Below are positions 34,615-46,622 of a DNA stretch of 64,000 nucleotides, in pieces. The stretch's first letter is position 1. Every line of letters starts with the position of its first letter. The stretch is from Terebella lapidaria (taxonomy: Eukaryota > Annelida > Polychaeta > Terebellida > Terebellidae). The notes under the pieces are model-generated. The model did no database searches. It was given only the letters and a program-made list of their open reading frames with translations, and was not told the DNA's origin. The translations under genes were made by a program, and so were the position numbers. The DNA is taken from contig OX424559.1 in the NCBI GenBank assembly GCA_949152475.1, positions 31,725,119 through 31,789,118 on the forward strand, in the 5' to 3' direction.

Positions 34615-36447
34615 AGGTTACCGGACCTATAGTCCGATAACCTATTGGCATGGCGTTGCGTCCGTCGTCCGTCGTCCGTCCGTCCGTCCGTCCGTCCGTC
34701 GTCCGTCCGTTCACATTTTTATCTTTAAAGTATATGGTCCGATCTTTCTGAAATTTTGCACAAAAATACCTAAAAATATTTCCAGGAAAGGTTTTTTTTA
34801 GTTTTCTGATTTCTGCATTTTTTTCAAAATGGCGGCCGTTTTCGTCGAAAAATGGCCAATTTTGGACTTTGACGGTTGTTTTCTCAAAATCTGTTCAGTA
34901 ACTTTTTTTCTTATTGATGCACAACACTCCCCATATGTACCCCTGTGACATGTATAAATTTCGTTGCCCTTGAATCGCTCGAAGTGGGCCATTTTGGGCC
35001 CAAATTCGGCCCAAATGGGACTTTCTCATGTTAAATTCTCCTATGCTTTATAATGGGACACAATAAGCCTGATATCTCACTTAATATTGCGATTAGAGAC
35101 TAGGAATCAATTGTGGACATATAGGAAATGATATATGCTGAATATTCTCGTGACCTTGAATTTGACCTGTGACCTCAGTTTCAAGGTCAGAGAACAAAAT
35201 GGCTAATATCTCGCTTATTATCGACTTTACAGCTCAGGAATCAATTGTGGACATATAGGAAATGATATCAGCCGAATATTCTGATGACCTTGAATTTGAC
35301 CTTTGACCTCATTTCAAGGTCACACGGCAAAATGGCTAATATTTCGCTTCTTATCGACTTTACAGCTTAGGAATCAATTAACAACATATAGGAATTGATA
35401 TATGCAGATTATTGTCATGACCTTGAATTTGACCTTTGACCTCATTTTCAAGGTCACAGGACAAAATGGCTAATATCTCACTTATTATCGATTTTACAGC
35501 TTAGGGATCATTTGTGGACATGTAGGAAATGATATATGCTGAATATTCTTGTGACTGAGAATTTGACCTCTGACCTTTGTTTCAAGGTCCGAGAACAAAA
35601 TGGCTAATATCTCGCTTATTATCGACTTTACAGCTTAGGAATCAATTGTGGACATATAGGGAATGATATCAACCGAATATTCTGATGACTTTGAATTTGA
35701 CCTTTGACCTCATTTTCAAGGTCAAAGGACAATATGGCTAATATCTCGCTTGTTTCTGGCTTTACAGCTTAGGAATCAATTATGGACATATAGGAAATGA
35801 TATCAACCGAATATTCTGATGACCTTGAATTTGACCTTTGACCTCATTTTCAAGGTCAAAAGACAAAATGGCTAATATCTCGCTTATTATCTACTTTACA
35901 GCTTAGGAATCAATTGTGGACATATAGGAAATGATATCAACCGAATATTCTGATGACCTTGAATTTGACCTTTGACCTCATTTTCAAGGTCACATGGCAA
36001 AATAGCTAGTATCTCGCTTGTTATCGACTTTACAGCTTAGGAATCAATTGTTAACATATAGGAAATGATATATGCAGATTATTGTCATGACCTTGAATTT
36101 GATCTTTGACCTCTTTTTCAATTTCACAGGACAAAATGGGTAATATATCACTTGTTATCAATTTTACAGCTTAGGGATCACTTGTGGATATGTAGGAAAT
36201 GATATATGCTGAATATTCTCGTGACTTTGAATTTGACCTCTGACCTCATTTTCATGGTCAAGAACACAAAATGGCTAAAGTCTCACTTATTATCGACTTT
36301 ACAGCTTAGGAATCAGTTGTGGACATATAGGAAATGATGAAAGCCTAATATTCTGATGACCTTGAATTTGACCTTTGATCTCATTTTCAAGGTCACAGGA
36401 ATATAAAACATATTTTGTCCGGTAACCTGTCTTAGCCCTTGGGCTAA
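34615..36447 (+). mobile_element. Helentron-like ('pearl'-type) non-autonomous element, copy 2
   Basis: Starts AGGTTACCGGACC with its palindromic partner GTCCGATAACC, then ATTGGCATGGCGTTGCGTCC and a GTCC microsatellite. A long core of about nine tandem units of 110-140 bp follows. The 3' end at about 36410-36440 has GTCCGGTAACCT (the inverse of the 5' AGGTTACCGGAC), then the stem-loop TTAGCCCTTGGGCTAA and a T-rich edge. Core units contain TGACCTTTGACCT (for example 35297, 35430, 35832, 35966) and TCAAGGTCA (35448, 35850). It is the most complete copy, oriented opposite to copy 1. Confidence 0.7.
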
Positions 36448-37264
36448 TTTTGGTATTGTATTCGACCGTCATGACCTTATAAAATCAAATTGGCCAGTAC
36501 AGCGGGAAAATAGGATCATTTAAATCAATTATAACCTGTTCTTTCCTCTGTTAACCCGTCTACATGTATATATCTAGGCCGTATGTGTAATTTCTGTTAT
36601 TATCTATCGCAAGAAACTATTGGTTAAGTTCTGGAAAATTTCTGGTATTGTGATATATTCTGTTAAAATCACGTATATCAACATGTCATGCCAGGAAGAC
36701 TAGTCCGGAGCTGTGTTAAAGGCCCAAAATGCTGATATTTTCCGCTCGCAGTTGATCCTGTGTAGTGTTGGAACATAATGCTTCAAACAGTTCCTCGGAA
36801 AATATCAATACTGGCTCTTTAAATGCGGTTTTGACAACAATTTGGGTGGATACAGACTGTGATTTTTATTTGGGGCAAAAACTAAGTTGTCGATGAATTT
36901 TATTAGGTCAAAATAGGTGCGGCGATTTTTTTTACCGAAATTTTGAGAATGAATTTTTAGGCGCGGCGATTCCATAGACCAACTTTATAAATTGGTGTGG
37001 CCTTAACATATTATTATGATATATTTTCGTGTGACTGGTTTCATGTGACAGCCCTTCCCAACAAAGCATCCAAATATTATTGAGATTTTGCGAAAACTGC
37101 CGTATGTAGAGTGTTCATAAACCATGTGTCTCAAACAATCTAATTTCAATGCATAATGTGTCCCCAGACGACAAATTTAGTTGCCATGGCAACCGAAAAC
37201 GTTTGGTGCCATGGTATTACAATTATAATATATTATGTGTGTCTGCAAAAAATAATGGTGATCA
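36448..37264. other. Intergenic
   Basis: No gene or defined repeat, apart from a perfect X-box palindrome GTTGCCATGGCAAC at 37180-37193. Confidence 0.5.
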
Positions 37265-37429
37265 GGGGGCCGTTTTACTAAGATTGGGAGCTCCTACAAA
37301 GAGTGCTCTTTATTTGACTTTAAGGAGCTGGGATTGTAGGAGCTATTTACAAAACCGTTTTACTAAAGTGATCCATAAAATTAGGGAGCTTTTTAGACCT
37401 CTTTATGGAGGTCGAGCTTGTTTCGTTTT

Positions 37430-40102
37430 GGAACATGTGATTTCGTAATGTCGCTCGTGGTTTTGTCAAACGAGCGGGAAAAACCACGGCTTGTTTACAT
37501 GTCGTTTGGTAGGCTTCGTCAAGATCTCGGCTAGTCATGGCAGGCGAAATAGACACAGATAAACAGAAGAAGGTTGTGGAAATATTATGATGAAGAAAAA
37601 AAGTTTTGTAGAATTGAAAGAGAACGCAAGAGCCGATAAGAGCCGATAATTTTAGATTATTGTTTGTGTCAGTCCGACTGCAAGCGACTGCAACTGCAAG
37701 CGACAGAGCGACGCGAGTTCCCCTGGCCTGAGTCCGTGTTTGTGTAGGCCAAAATCAGTCGGGTGGCAGATGTCGAATACGTGTAGATATACATCTGTCG
37801 CTCAGGCTAATACTATTTAAGAAAACCCACGCCTCTGTCCCCCAACCACCATCTGCTCTGCATCAATGATCAATGGTGTTCCATCCGTGTATATGAACAC
37901 AACTGAGACAAAAGTCAATAATATTTTTTCTGCGTTATGATTGTGCTGACGGATTATTACGGAGACCCTGAGGTGACATACAGCATTGAATTCGTGGGAA
38001 CGGGATGATAAATCACTATTAAATAAGCACGGAATACGGACTCGTGGGCATGAAATATTGAATCATGGAAACGGATTTAAAAATCGTGTTCTAGTATTAA
38101 TATTTTGTGCCCAAAAAATAATACATGATCGTGGCCACGAAATCAAGACTGGTAGGCCTAGATACGTGCTCTCTTCGTGTGGTGAAAATTATTTTTGGCC
38201 CTTAGAGATCTAGCTGTCACGTCTCCCTGTAGCAGGAGCGTATCAGTTTTTTTTTCTACGGGCCTCATCTGAACAGGGATGACAGGGCATCAGGGGGATA
38301 CATCCACGCGGTCGATGGCGACCGTTTGGGTCGTGTAATTAATATTAAAAAATAGAATGAGTAGGATATAAATATAAATAGAATACCTAAAGTTCATGTA
38401 TTTTTCTTTGTAATTTCAGGTTTTTCAGCTAACATTGTCATTAGAAATTTTCATTTGATTAAAATTATTATGCCAAGAATCATTATGAGTTAAACTGGAA
38501 AGTATCTTGCTGCATGTTACACATAACATGAAACACAGTGCTATTTGAAAGTAGTATTATGTGTGGGAAAGCACTTATCCATGCAAATAAAATATTTTAT
38601 GAATTTTCGTATGTAAGATTGTTATTGATGATAGCTGATTGAATGAAATATGTGTGGTTATAACAATGACAAAGCACTGGAAAGTTTTTATTTCAAAAAT
38701 ACATTTTCATTTTTAAATAAAAGTTAGTACCTAATTTATTTATTGCTTGTATGCTCTTATGTTGACAATACATTGCAATACAATATACCCCGATATTTAT
38801 CTACTGTAACACATGTATGTATAACGTTATTTCGTTGCAAAGTTAAAATTCTAAAAATGAATTGTGTCACTACATCATTGCTAAGTTCCCTGGTCATTCA
38901 TATCTTGAAGTGCATAAAGTGATATTGCATGTGAAGTAATTACAGTTAGAGCATAGATTATTGGTATTAAAAAAGGGACCTAAAATGATTTTATTAATGT
39001 ATAAATTGTTGTGATGAAAAAACATTCAAGTGGATAGTATGTGAATGTATGCATTTATGAAATGGTATGCATGTAAGTTTGTTATTTTCAAAACATTGCA
39101 TATATTAATGCAATACTATCTATAAATGTGTGTTGCTGTTGTGTGGATACATTCTGAATTTTGTAGGAATCCACCCGGTATGTTCAAACTTCGAGAAATC
39201 GTGCTGGAGCCCATTGGAAGGAACACACTTGGACAATAGTACAGTACAGCCTCGGAGAATGACAGTGTCATCAGTGTAGAAATTGATTTAATATTATTTT
39301 GTACATGAAACATGTTGTACATGAGTATCAATAAATGAATGAAATAAATGAAATTATTGATTTTTTGCAATTCTCTATCAATACTACTTACTGAGTTGTT
39401 ATATTGTACCGTATTGGTCCCATGAGAACACATATGTCTTCTTAATTATTCTTTCTATTAAGCGAAAATCCAACTATATATCGTAATGTTTCATTTTTAT
39501 TTATCAGAGGTTCAATACGGTATTAACAACACTGGTTAGTTGAAACACTTATACCTGTGAGAGAAAATGTGTGTAAGTTATGCCTATATATTTTTAGTAG
39601 CTCACAATTAGGAGAAATATGTGTGTATTCTTTTCTACGATACAAATTACTACCACAGCTACACCATTGCTACCCAGTATGTAGAAATAGTTTACTCAGC
39701 ATACCAGTTTAATATAAATACTGTAAATATGAGATATTTAAAAGAAGACAATACAGTAACAAAACTCTATATATTGGAAGTAGACAGTCATTTATGGAAA
39801 TAGGTATTAACACACAATGCACATTAACAGTGATCTTTCACCGCAGTGTATTTGTACGACTATATGCGAATATATAAGAAATATTATGTAGAAACAAAAA
39901 GAAATAGATAAACAATAACATTTCACAATACTGAAGTAAATCATAAGTTTTGTTTCTTAAAACAATAGTTTCCATCCATGCCATGATACTATGCATACCA
40001 AAGCTATTGAACACGCCCCATTATTAACACCACAAAGATTTACTGGCAGATAACATATGGTGAGGTGGGGGGGGGGGGGGGCGGGGGGCGGGGTGGGATA
40101 GA
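37430..40102. other. AT-rich interior of the Harbinger element, no gene
   Basis: No supported coding region. Contains a copy of the GACAGGG...GGGGGATACATCC dispersed motif at about 38272-38324, long AT-rich runs, and a poly-G stretch at 40068-40090. Confidence 0.5.
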
Positions 40103-41268
40103 GTTAGGGGGTGATGGGAAGTGGCACAGGGTTATTGATAGTTGCATGCAGCATATAGAATACTGGAAATAACAGACATAAAATCAGAACGCCTTCATGT
40201 TAGTTACGGTGGCATATATCTGCCAATATCTTTATGTCGAAATGAATTTCAGACTGTCCGTTTCTCTAAAGAAAAAAACATTCGTGAAAAAAATTGCTCA
40301 AACAATAAAAATCACCAGTTTTATTAATATATTCATGAATTGAATGCCAAAAACAAATTAATTTTTGAGGTTAATATTTTAAATCGTGCTTTTTCACAAA
40401 TTTAATTCATTTAGCAATAAAAATCACGAACTATTTTTTTTCCCTCATGAATAAAATTGCTGAGGCCATAAAAATCGCGAGCTTTATTGTTATATTCGCC
40501 AATTAAATTGTCAAAACAATTTTATTTGAGAGGTAAATAATGTAGCTTGTGATTTTCCATGAATTTACTGGCAGATAACATATGGCCTCAACAATATTAT
40601 TCGCGAGGGAAAGAATTTTGCCCCCAAATTTTATTTTTTGGAATAGAATATTTTTATGAAAAAGGACAAGTTGACAATTTTGTCAATTTTGTTAGGGGGT
40701 GATGGGAAGTGGCACAGGGTTATTGATAGTTGCATGCAGCATATAGAATACTGGAAATAACAGACATAAAATCAGAACGCCTTCATGTTAGTTACGGTGG
40801 CATATATCTGCCAATATCTTTATGTCGAAATGAATTTCAGACTGTCCGTTTCTCTAAAGAAAAAAACATTCGTGAAAAAAATTGCTCAAACAATAAAAAT
40901 CACCAGTTTTATTAATATATTCATGAATTGAATGCCAAAAACAAATTAATTTTTGAGGTTAATATTTTAAATCGTGCTTTTTCACAAATTTAATTCATTT
41001 AGCAATAAAAATCACGAACTATTTTTTTTCCCTCATGAATAAAATTGCTGAGGCCATAAAAATCGCGAGCTTTATTGTTATATTCGCCAATTAAATTGTC
41101 AAAACAATTTTATTTGAGAGGTAAATAATGTAGCTTGTGATTTTCCATGAATTTACTGGCAGATAACATATGGCCTCAACAATATTATTCGCGAGGGAAA
41201 GAATTTTGCCCCCAAATTTTATTTTTTGGAATAGAATATTTTTATGAAAAAGGACAAGTTGACAATTT
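40103..41268 (+). repeat. Direct tandem duplication, 588-bp offset
   Basis: The segment 40103-40680 is repeated at 40691-41268. By eye the copies are the same throughout, and the frames at 40142-40327 and 40730-40915 give identical translations. A 10-bp filler separates them. It is a very recent duplication or an assembly duplicate; no coding meaning is evident. Confidence 0.85.
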
Positions 41269-41721
41269 TTCCGAAAATAAAAAGCGTTGCCAGATAGTAG
41301 CCACCGTACAGCAGAGTGATAATCTGTCATCGTGAAATGGCCCAAGTATCATAGCCTGCTCCTTCCTCTATATTCAATAAGGATTAAAAAGGTGACAGAC
41401 GGATTAAATGGCATTCATTTAGTAGACGACTAGTATTAACTTAGTCCGCTACAAACATGGAGGTAACAGAGAGTCAAAATTTAAAGGTCACTTCTTGAAT
41501 ATTATCTCTTCAAAGTGACATTATTTTATAGAGTAAATGATCAGCATCCTAATACTGAAAACACACTTACAATATAACATATACGAGGGGAGAATGATGA
41601 GCAATGTATTATCAAAATAATGTATTATGAGAATGTATTATCAAAATATGACTTATGATTGAAGTAAGTGTAGTACGGTGGCTTAGATTCGCCATCACGT
41701 TTAATTTACACCCCATTCAGT

Positions 41722-42464
41722 TTCCACCTCGGCGAGAACCCTTTTCACCCCGGTGAGAACCTTCTCACCCCGGTGAGAACCTTATCACCCCGGTGAGAAC
41801 CTCCTCACCCCGGCGAGAACCTTCTCACCCCGGTGAAAACCTTCTCACCCTGGTGAAAACCTTCTCACCCCGGTGAGAACCTTATCACCCCGGTGAGAAC
41901 CTTCTCACCCCGGCGAGAACCTTCTCACCCCGGTGAGAACCTTCTCATCCCGGTGAGAACCTTCTCTCCCCGGCGAGAACCTTCTCACCCCGGTGAAAAC
42001 CTTCTCACCCTGGTGAAAACCTTCTCACCCCGGTGAGAACCTTATCACCCCGGTGAGAACGTTCTCACCCCAGCGAGAACCTTCTCACCCCGGTGAAAAC
42101 CTTCTCATCCTGGTGAAAACCTTCTCACCCCGGTGAGAACTTTCTCACCCCGGTGAAAACCTTCTCACCCCGGTGAGAACCTTATCACCCCGGTGAAAAC
42201 CTTCTCACCCCGGCGAGAACCTTCTCACCCCGGTGAAAACCTTCTCACCCCGGTGAGAACCTTCTCATCCCGGTGAGAACCTTCTCTCCCCGGCGAGAAC
42301 CTTCTCACCCCGGTGAAAACCTTCTCACCCCGGTGAAAACCTTCTCACCCCGGCGAGAACCTTCTCACCCCGGCGAGAACCTTCTCACCCCGGTGAAAAC
42401 CTTCTCATCCTGGTGAAAACCTTCTCACCCCGGTGAGAACCTTCTCACCCCGGTGAAAACCTTC
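41722..42464. repeat. 20-bp minisatellite, about 37 copies
   Basis: Consensus CTTCTCACCCCGGTGAGAAC. Each unit contains TTCTCACC and its complement GGTGAGAA around two Cs, so every unit can fold into an 8-bp hairpin. Variant units (GGTGAAAAC, CGGCGAGAAC, CTTATC, CTCATCC, CTCTCCCC) recur in the same order 160 bp (8 units) and 320 bp (16 units) apart, showing higher-order structure. It is not a CRISPR: there are no unique spacers and the genome is eukaryotic. Confidence 0.95.
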
Positions 42465-42655
42465 TTCCGGGGATGCTTTATACTGACAGGAATGCTTTAT
42501 ACTGACAGTAACACATGACTGTGCGTGGGGGGGGGGGGGGGGGCGTTGTAGGAGGTTGTTTTAACTGCTATAATGATATATAATATATAATGATGTTTTA
42601 CTACGGAAGCGTAGAGCCACCCAGGAATTCCTGAAAACTTCTGTCATCATTTCAG

Positions 42656-44020
42656 AGTCGCAGACCTCGCTTTGGGGATGATGAGCTTGAACGGCTTTTG
42701 ACGTTGGTAGAAGAGAAAAAGAGCACACTGTATGGAAATTTCGATTCCAATGTGAATATGAAGGCAAAAAAAAGATGTTGGGAGGATATATCGCATGGCA
42801 TGCGTGGGACAGGACTAGTATTTAGGATGCCGGATGAACTAAAAAAGAAGAAAGAAACTTGGTTCAGTGAAGTCAAGAAGAAGGTGAGCCATATACATGA
42901 TATACTAGTACAGTAACTGAGATTTATAAATGTCAGTAATTTATCATATCACGGTTACTAATGCAGTTCGTTACCATTCCAACAAGGATCCTATATAGGA
43001 TCCTTGATTCCAATGATAACATAACACAACGAGACATTCAGAGATTGCAGACCCTCGCCCTTCAGATATAGTCACTAAACTTAAGCGATAATTGAGAGTT
43101 GTGGTCTTAAAACCATTGGTTGTACGGCATACGATTGGGAATTGGACAAAGAAAAAATACAAAAATAGGTTGAACATTTAATATTGATTAGAACCGGAGT
43201 TATAGCCAATTATGCGATTTCCTTTTTTCCGTTGCCATGGCAACCGTTTTCACCCGATTTTGGGTGAAAGTGAAAATTTGAAAGGGACTGGGCCACTAAC
43301 ATAGCACTCCAGCCCTATAAATTTCAAATCGATCGGACCGTTTGCCTTTGAGTTATGAGAGCAGACATTTGCACTGAAACGTCGCTGGCCAAAAATAACC
43401 GAAATCGTGACCTCCAATTTTTCGACATCGGACAATAATGGAGAGTTTTCCTCGTACGACCATCGGTCGTACACCAAACGATCAGGAATTGGCCAAAGAA
43501 AAATACAAAAATGACTGAAAAAATTAATATTAAGTAGAACCGGAGTTAGAGCCAATTATGTGATTTTCTTTTTTTCCGTTGCCATGGCAACCGTTTTCAT
43601 CCGATTTTGGCAAAATTTTGAAGGGATTGAGCCAGCACCATAGCACAAATATGAAGTAATACATTTATCAGAATATATTTTCTAGAATATTTAAAATCTT
43701 TAGATAATATTGGATATACTACAATCCATATAGGCCGCCTCAATTGCCAAAAACGTCCGGAAAACTGGACAAGGGGTGGACGGAGATGTTATGGAACTGA
43801 CTGAACAGGAGGAAAGGATAGTCGCTATTATATCAAAAACAGCCACTGAAGGTGATGGGAGTGTTATATTTTAAGAAAGGAATAAGTAAACAGATCAGAA
43901 TGGAACATGTTAATTTGCACTAGAACTGTATTGAAATATTCTTTAGCAATGATAAAAATTGATGTATCTTATCATATGCAGGAGTCGATGGGGGTGTCTC
44001 CAGCAGGCACACAGAGCCAG
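42656..44020 (+). pseudogene. Myb/SANT-like gene of the Harbinger element, partial
   Basis: Three frame-compatible exons: 42656-42883 (acceptor ATTTCAG, donor AAG|GTGAGC), 43734-43851 (acceptor CCATATAG, donor GAAG|GTGATG) and 43982-44020 (acceptor ATATGCAG, donor CCAG|GTACGT). Exon 1 holds the Myb/SANT-like fold: FGDDELERLLTLVEEKKSTL, then KKRCWEDISHGM and ETWFSEVKKK. Exon 2 reads LTEQEERIVAIISKTA, like the conserved tail of PIF-associated Myb proteins, which help bring the transposase to the ends. No start-codon exon or stop-containing last exon is visible, and a Helentron-like element sits right after exon 3. I call it partial; it could still be spliced to exons I cannot recognise. Confidence 0.6.
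43185..43625. repeat. Direct repeat pair with X-box palindromes, in an intron of the Myb gene
   Basis: Two diverged copies (about 43190-43330 and 43535-43650) start AGAACCGGAGTTA.AGCCAAT and include CCGTTGCCATGGCAACCG. The core GTTGCCATGGCAAC is at 43231-43244 and 43578-43591. A third core lies at 37180-37193. Confidence 0.7.
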
Positions 44021-44044
44021 GTACGTAACACAGCATACATTATT

Positions 44045-44897
44045 TGATATATGCTGAATATCCTCGCGACCTTGAATTTGACCTTTGACCTCATTTTCAA
44101 GGTCAGAGAACGAAATGGCTAATATCTTGCTTATTATCGACTTTACAGCTTAAATATCAATTGTGGACATATATAGGAAATGAAAAATACCGAATATCAT
44201 CATGACCTTGAATTTGACATTTGACTTCATTTTCAAGGTCAAAACACAAAATGGCTAATATCTAGAGCATGAAATGGAGCATGAAATGGCTAATATCTAG
44301 AGCATGAAATGGCTAATATCTCGCTTATTAGTGACTTTACAGCTTAGAAATCAATTGTGGACATATAGGAAATGATCCATGCCGAATATTATCGTAACCT
44401 TGAATTTGACCTTTGACCTCATTTTCAAGGTCAAAGCACAAATTGGCTAATATCTCGCTTAACATCAACTATACAGCTTATCAATTGTGGACATATAGGA
44501 AATGATACCAGCCGAATATTCTTGTGACCATGAATTTGACCTTTGACCTCATTTTCAAGGTCAGAGCACAAAACGGCTAATATCTTGCTTATTATCAACT
44601 TTACAGCTTAGGAATCAATTGTGGACACATAGGAAGTGATATATGTTGAATATTCTCGTGACCTTGAATTTGACCTTGACCTCATTTTCAAGGTCAGAGT
44701 ACAAAATGGCTAATATCTCGCTTATTATGTACTTTACAGTATGGGAATCAATTCTGAAAATTTATAAAATGATATATGATGAATATTCTTGCGACCGTGA
44801 ATTTGATTTCTGACAATATTTTGAAGATCCTTGAAAAAATTGGCTAAATCTAAAACATATAATGTCCGGTAACCTTCTTTAGCCCTTGGGCTAATTT
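44045..44897 (+). mobile_element. Helentron-like element, copy 3, 5'-truncated
   Basis: Contains only the tandem core (about six units with TGACCTTTGACCT, for example near 44078, 44408, 44538) and the standard 3' end: GTCCGGTAACCT, then TTAGCCCTTGGGCTAA, at about 44863-44895. It is inserted after exon 3 of the Myb-like gene. The left edge lacks the palindromic start and GTCC run. Confidence 0.65.
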
Positions 44898-46400
44898 TTG
44901 ATAATTGTCATATATTGATATAAAATAAAACCTCAAACCATGGGTCTAGAAAATTGGTCACGGAATCTATGGGAGTGTCCCCTACTATAGTATTTCTCCG
45001 AGCACTACAGACTATGTACGGGATAATGCACAAAGACGAGGGTCTCCCGCTTATTGTGATAGAGTGCCCGAAGGGCACGAGGCCACTATTGGCGAGAGAC
45101 CCGCGTCCACGTGCATTATCTGACTTAATGCAGGGGTTCCTATTTGTAGAAATATTGACCTGCTGATGACTCTGTTAAATAGAACAAAGGAAACGGCCCC
45201 AACCATGCACTAATATTTGTGAGACGTGTTTATTATTTTTATTAGTGGACTACAGACAATTATTGGCGAGACATGCGCAATTACATAGTACTAGTATTTC
45301 TCCGAGGACTACAGACTATTGTTTGTGAGACGTGTTTATATTATTATTGGTGGAATACAGACAGAAATTTGTGAGACATGCGCAATTACATACAAATGTA
45401 TTATTTCTTCTAGGAAAACAAAGTGATGAGGATATAAAATTGAAGACACATATTTTATTATCAAAAAATGATGAACAATTATTCACTTAACATAATATCA
45501 AATATCATCCGCTTGCACAGTGACCAGCAGGTCACTGGGTTATACAATAGTTGAAACGTTACACCGGGTCCAGGTTTACACTAAGACCCTGTATATATTT
45601 AGCTGTACTCGTACTGCGCTAGAGTTATTTTGTTATGAAACAACTAAAGCATCGTCACTTCAAAATAGCAGGTCACCCTGATACATTTTCTTTTTTTTTT
45701 CAATAAATTATATATATTGAAATCTCTGATATATAATTAATATTATATTATTATTATATATAAACAAATTATATGATGTTTAACAATCGAACAGCACCTA
45801 TTGACTGTAGCATATACATTGAGATTTTATTAAGAAATGATTAAATCTTAGTAACTGAATTCATGCCGTATACAAATTTTAACGTGTAGAAAAAATACCG
45901 TGTAGTGGAATATATATAGGTAGCGTTATGATGTAGTGGCTACTTCAGTAGTGACACCAGAGTTATAGCGCACATGTGAAACTGAACAGGCGTGTGTGTG
46001 TATGACAGAGAATAGTCATACTACCAAGCCATTAGTGTGCAAGCCGCTTTAGCTCATGCGTTAGCGTGCACAGCAGATGTGTGGGTGGGTGCGGGTTCAA
46101 TTCCTAACCAGCCTACAGCTGAATCATTTTCTTTTTTTGCGTTGTATTTGATGAAAATAGCTAACTTTAATTATTCTTTTTGCTGAAATGGTAATTACGG
46201 TCTGATTTTGTTTCAGTAATCCTCGTAAAGTTGATCCGATTCCCAATTTATTCTGATTGATAGATATCCACCTTGACATCGGTAACCATTGTAAAACATG
46301 ACCTCGTGCTATAGACATCTACATCTATTCTTAAAAATATACACGATAATATATCTACACACAGTCAAATGTAATTTTTGTGTACATTACACTAGGGATA
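44898..46400. other. AT-rich interior of the Harbinger element; transposase core expected here but not found
   Basis: I looked on the minus strand for the DDE exons of the Harbinger transposase and saw none. Contains a tRNA-like piece at 46042-46113 and two similar phrases with CTCCGAG.ACTACAGACTAT (near 44997 and 45300), but no gene. Confidence 0.5.
46042..46113 (+). repeat. tRNA-like sequence (SINE head or tRNA pseudogene)
   Basis: TAGCTCATGCG (46050-46060) resembles an internal A box and GGTTCAATTCC (46094-46104) is a good B box, 34 bp apart as in a tRNA. The acceptor arms do not pair convincingly and no anticodon loop is clear. It is most likely a tRNA-derived SINE head or decayed tRNA. 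Confidence 0.4.
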
Positions 46401-46406
46401 TTGCAC

Positions 46407-46622
46407 CTGCAGTTCGGGTGAAAGTGCTCGTGATCTTTTGGTCTTGTTAGACCACTGACTGTTAGAGTAACCTGTGATTATCTCTTCTATTAGTGCCCTC
46501 GATAACCGATAATCTTTCAGGTCGTCATCCGACAGGTTTTGTAATAGAAGCCGGTCCCTGAAAATGCGTTGCCGCCTTATTTGTCTCTGCCTACGTCTGA
46601 GAAATGGCCAGACGAACGCCAT
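46407..46622 (-). pseudogene. Harbinger transposase, first exon only
   Basis: ATG at 46622 on the minus strand, 72 codons to a donor CTGCAG|GTGCAA at 46407. It has a basic N-terminus (FLRRRQRQIRRQRIFRDRL), then NLSDDDLKDYRLSRALIEE and TKRSRALSPELQ. This matches the N-terminal region of HARBI1-like transposases, where a DDL..RYRL helix and an RSRALSP..QV segment precede the DDE nuclease. The exon begins right inside the element's terminal repeat, as expected. No downstream exon with catalytic D, D, E residues is found in the window, so the gene is truncated. Confidence 0.6.

Noticed and set aside
40142..40915. Two identical 61-residue frames
   Set aside because: Identity comes from the 588-bp DNA duplication; no domain, and not supported as genes.
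41722..42464. CRISPR-like regular repeat array
   Set aside because: Contiguous 20-bp units without unique spacers, in a eukaryotic genome: a minisatellite.
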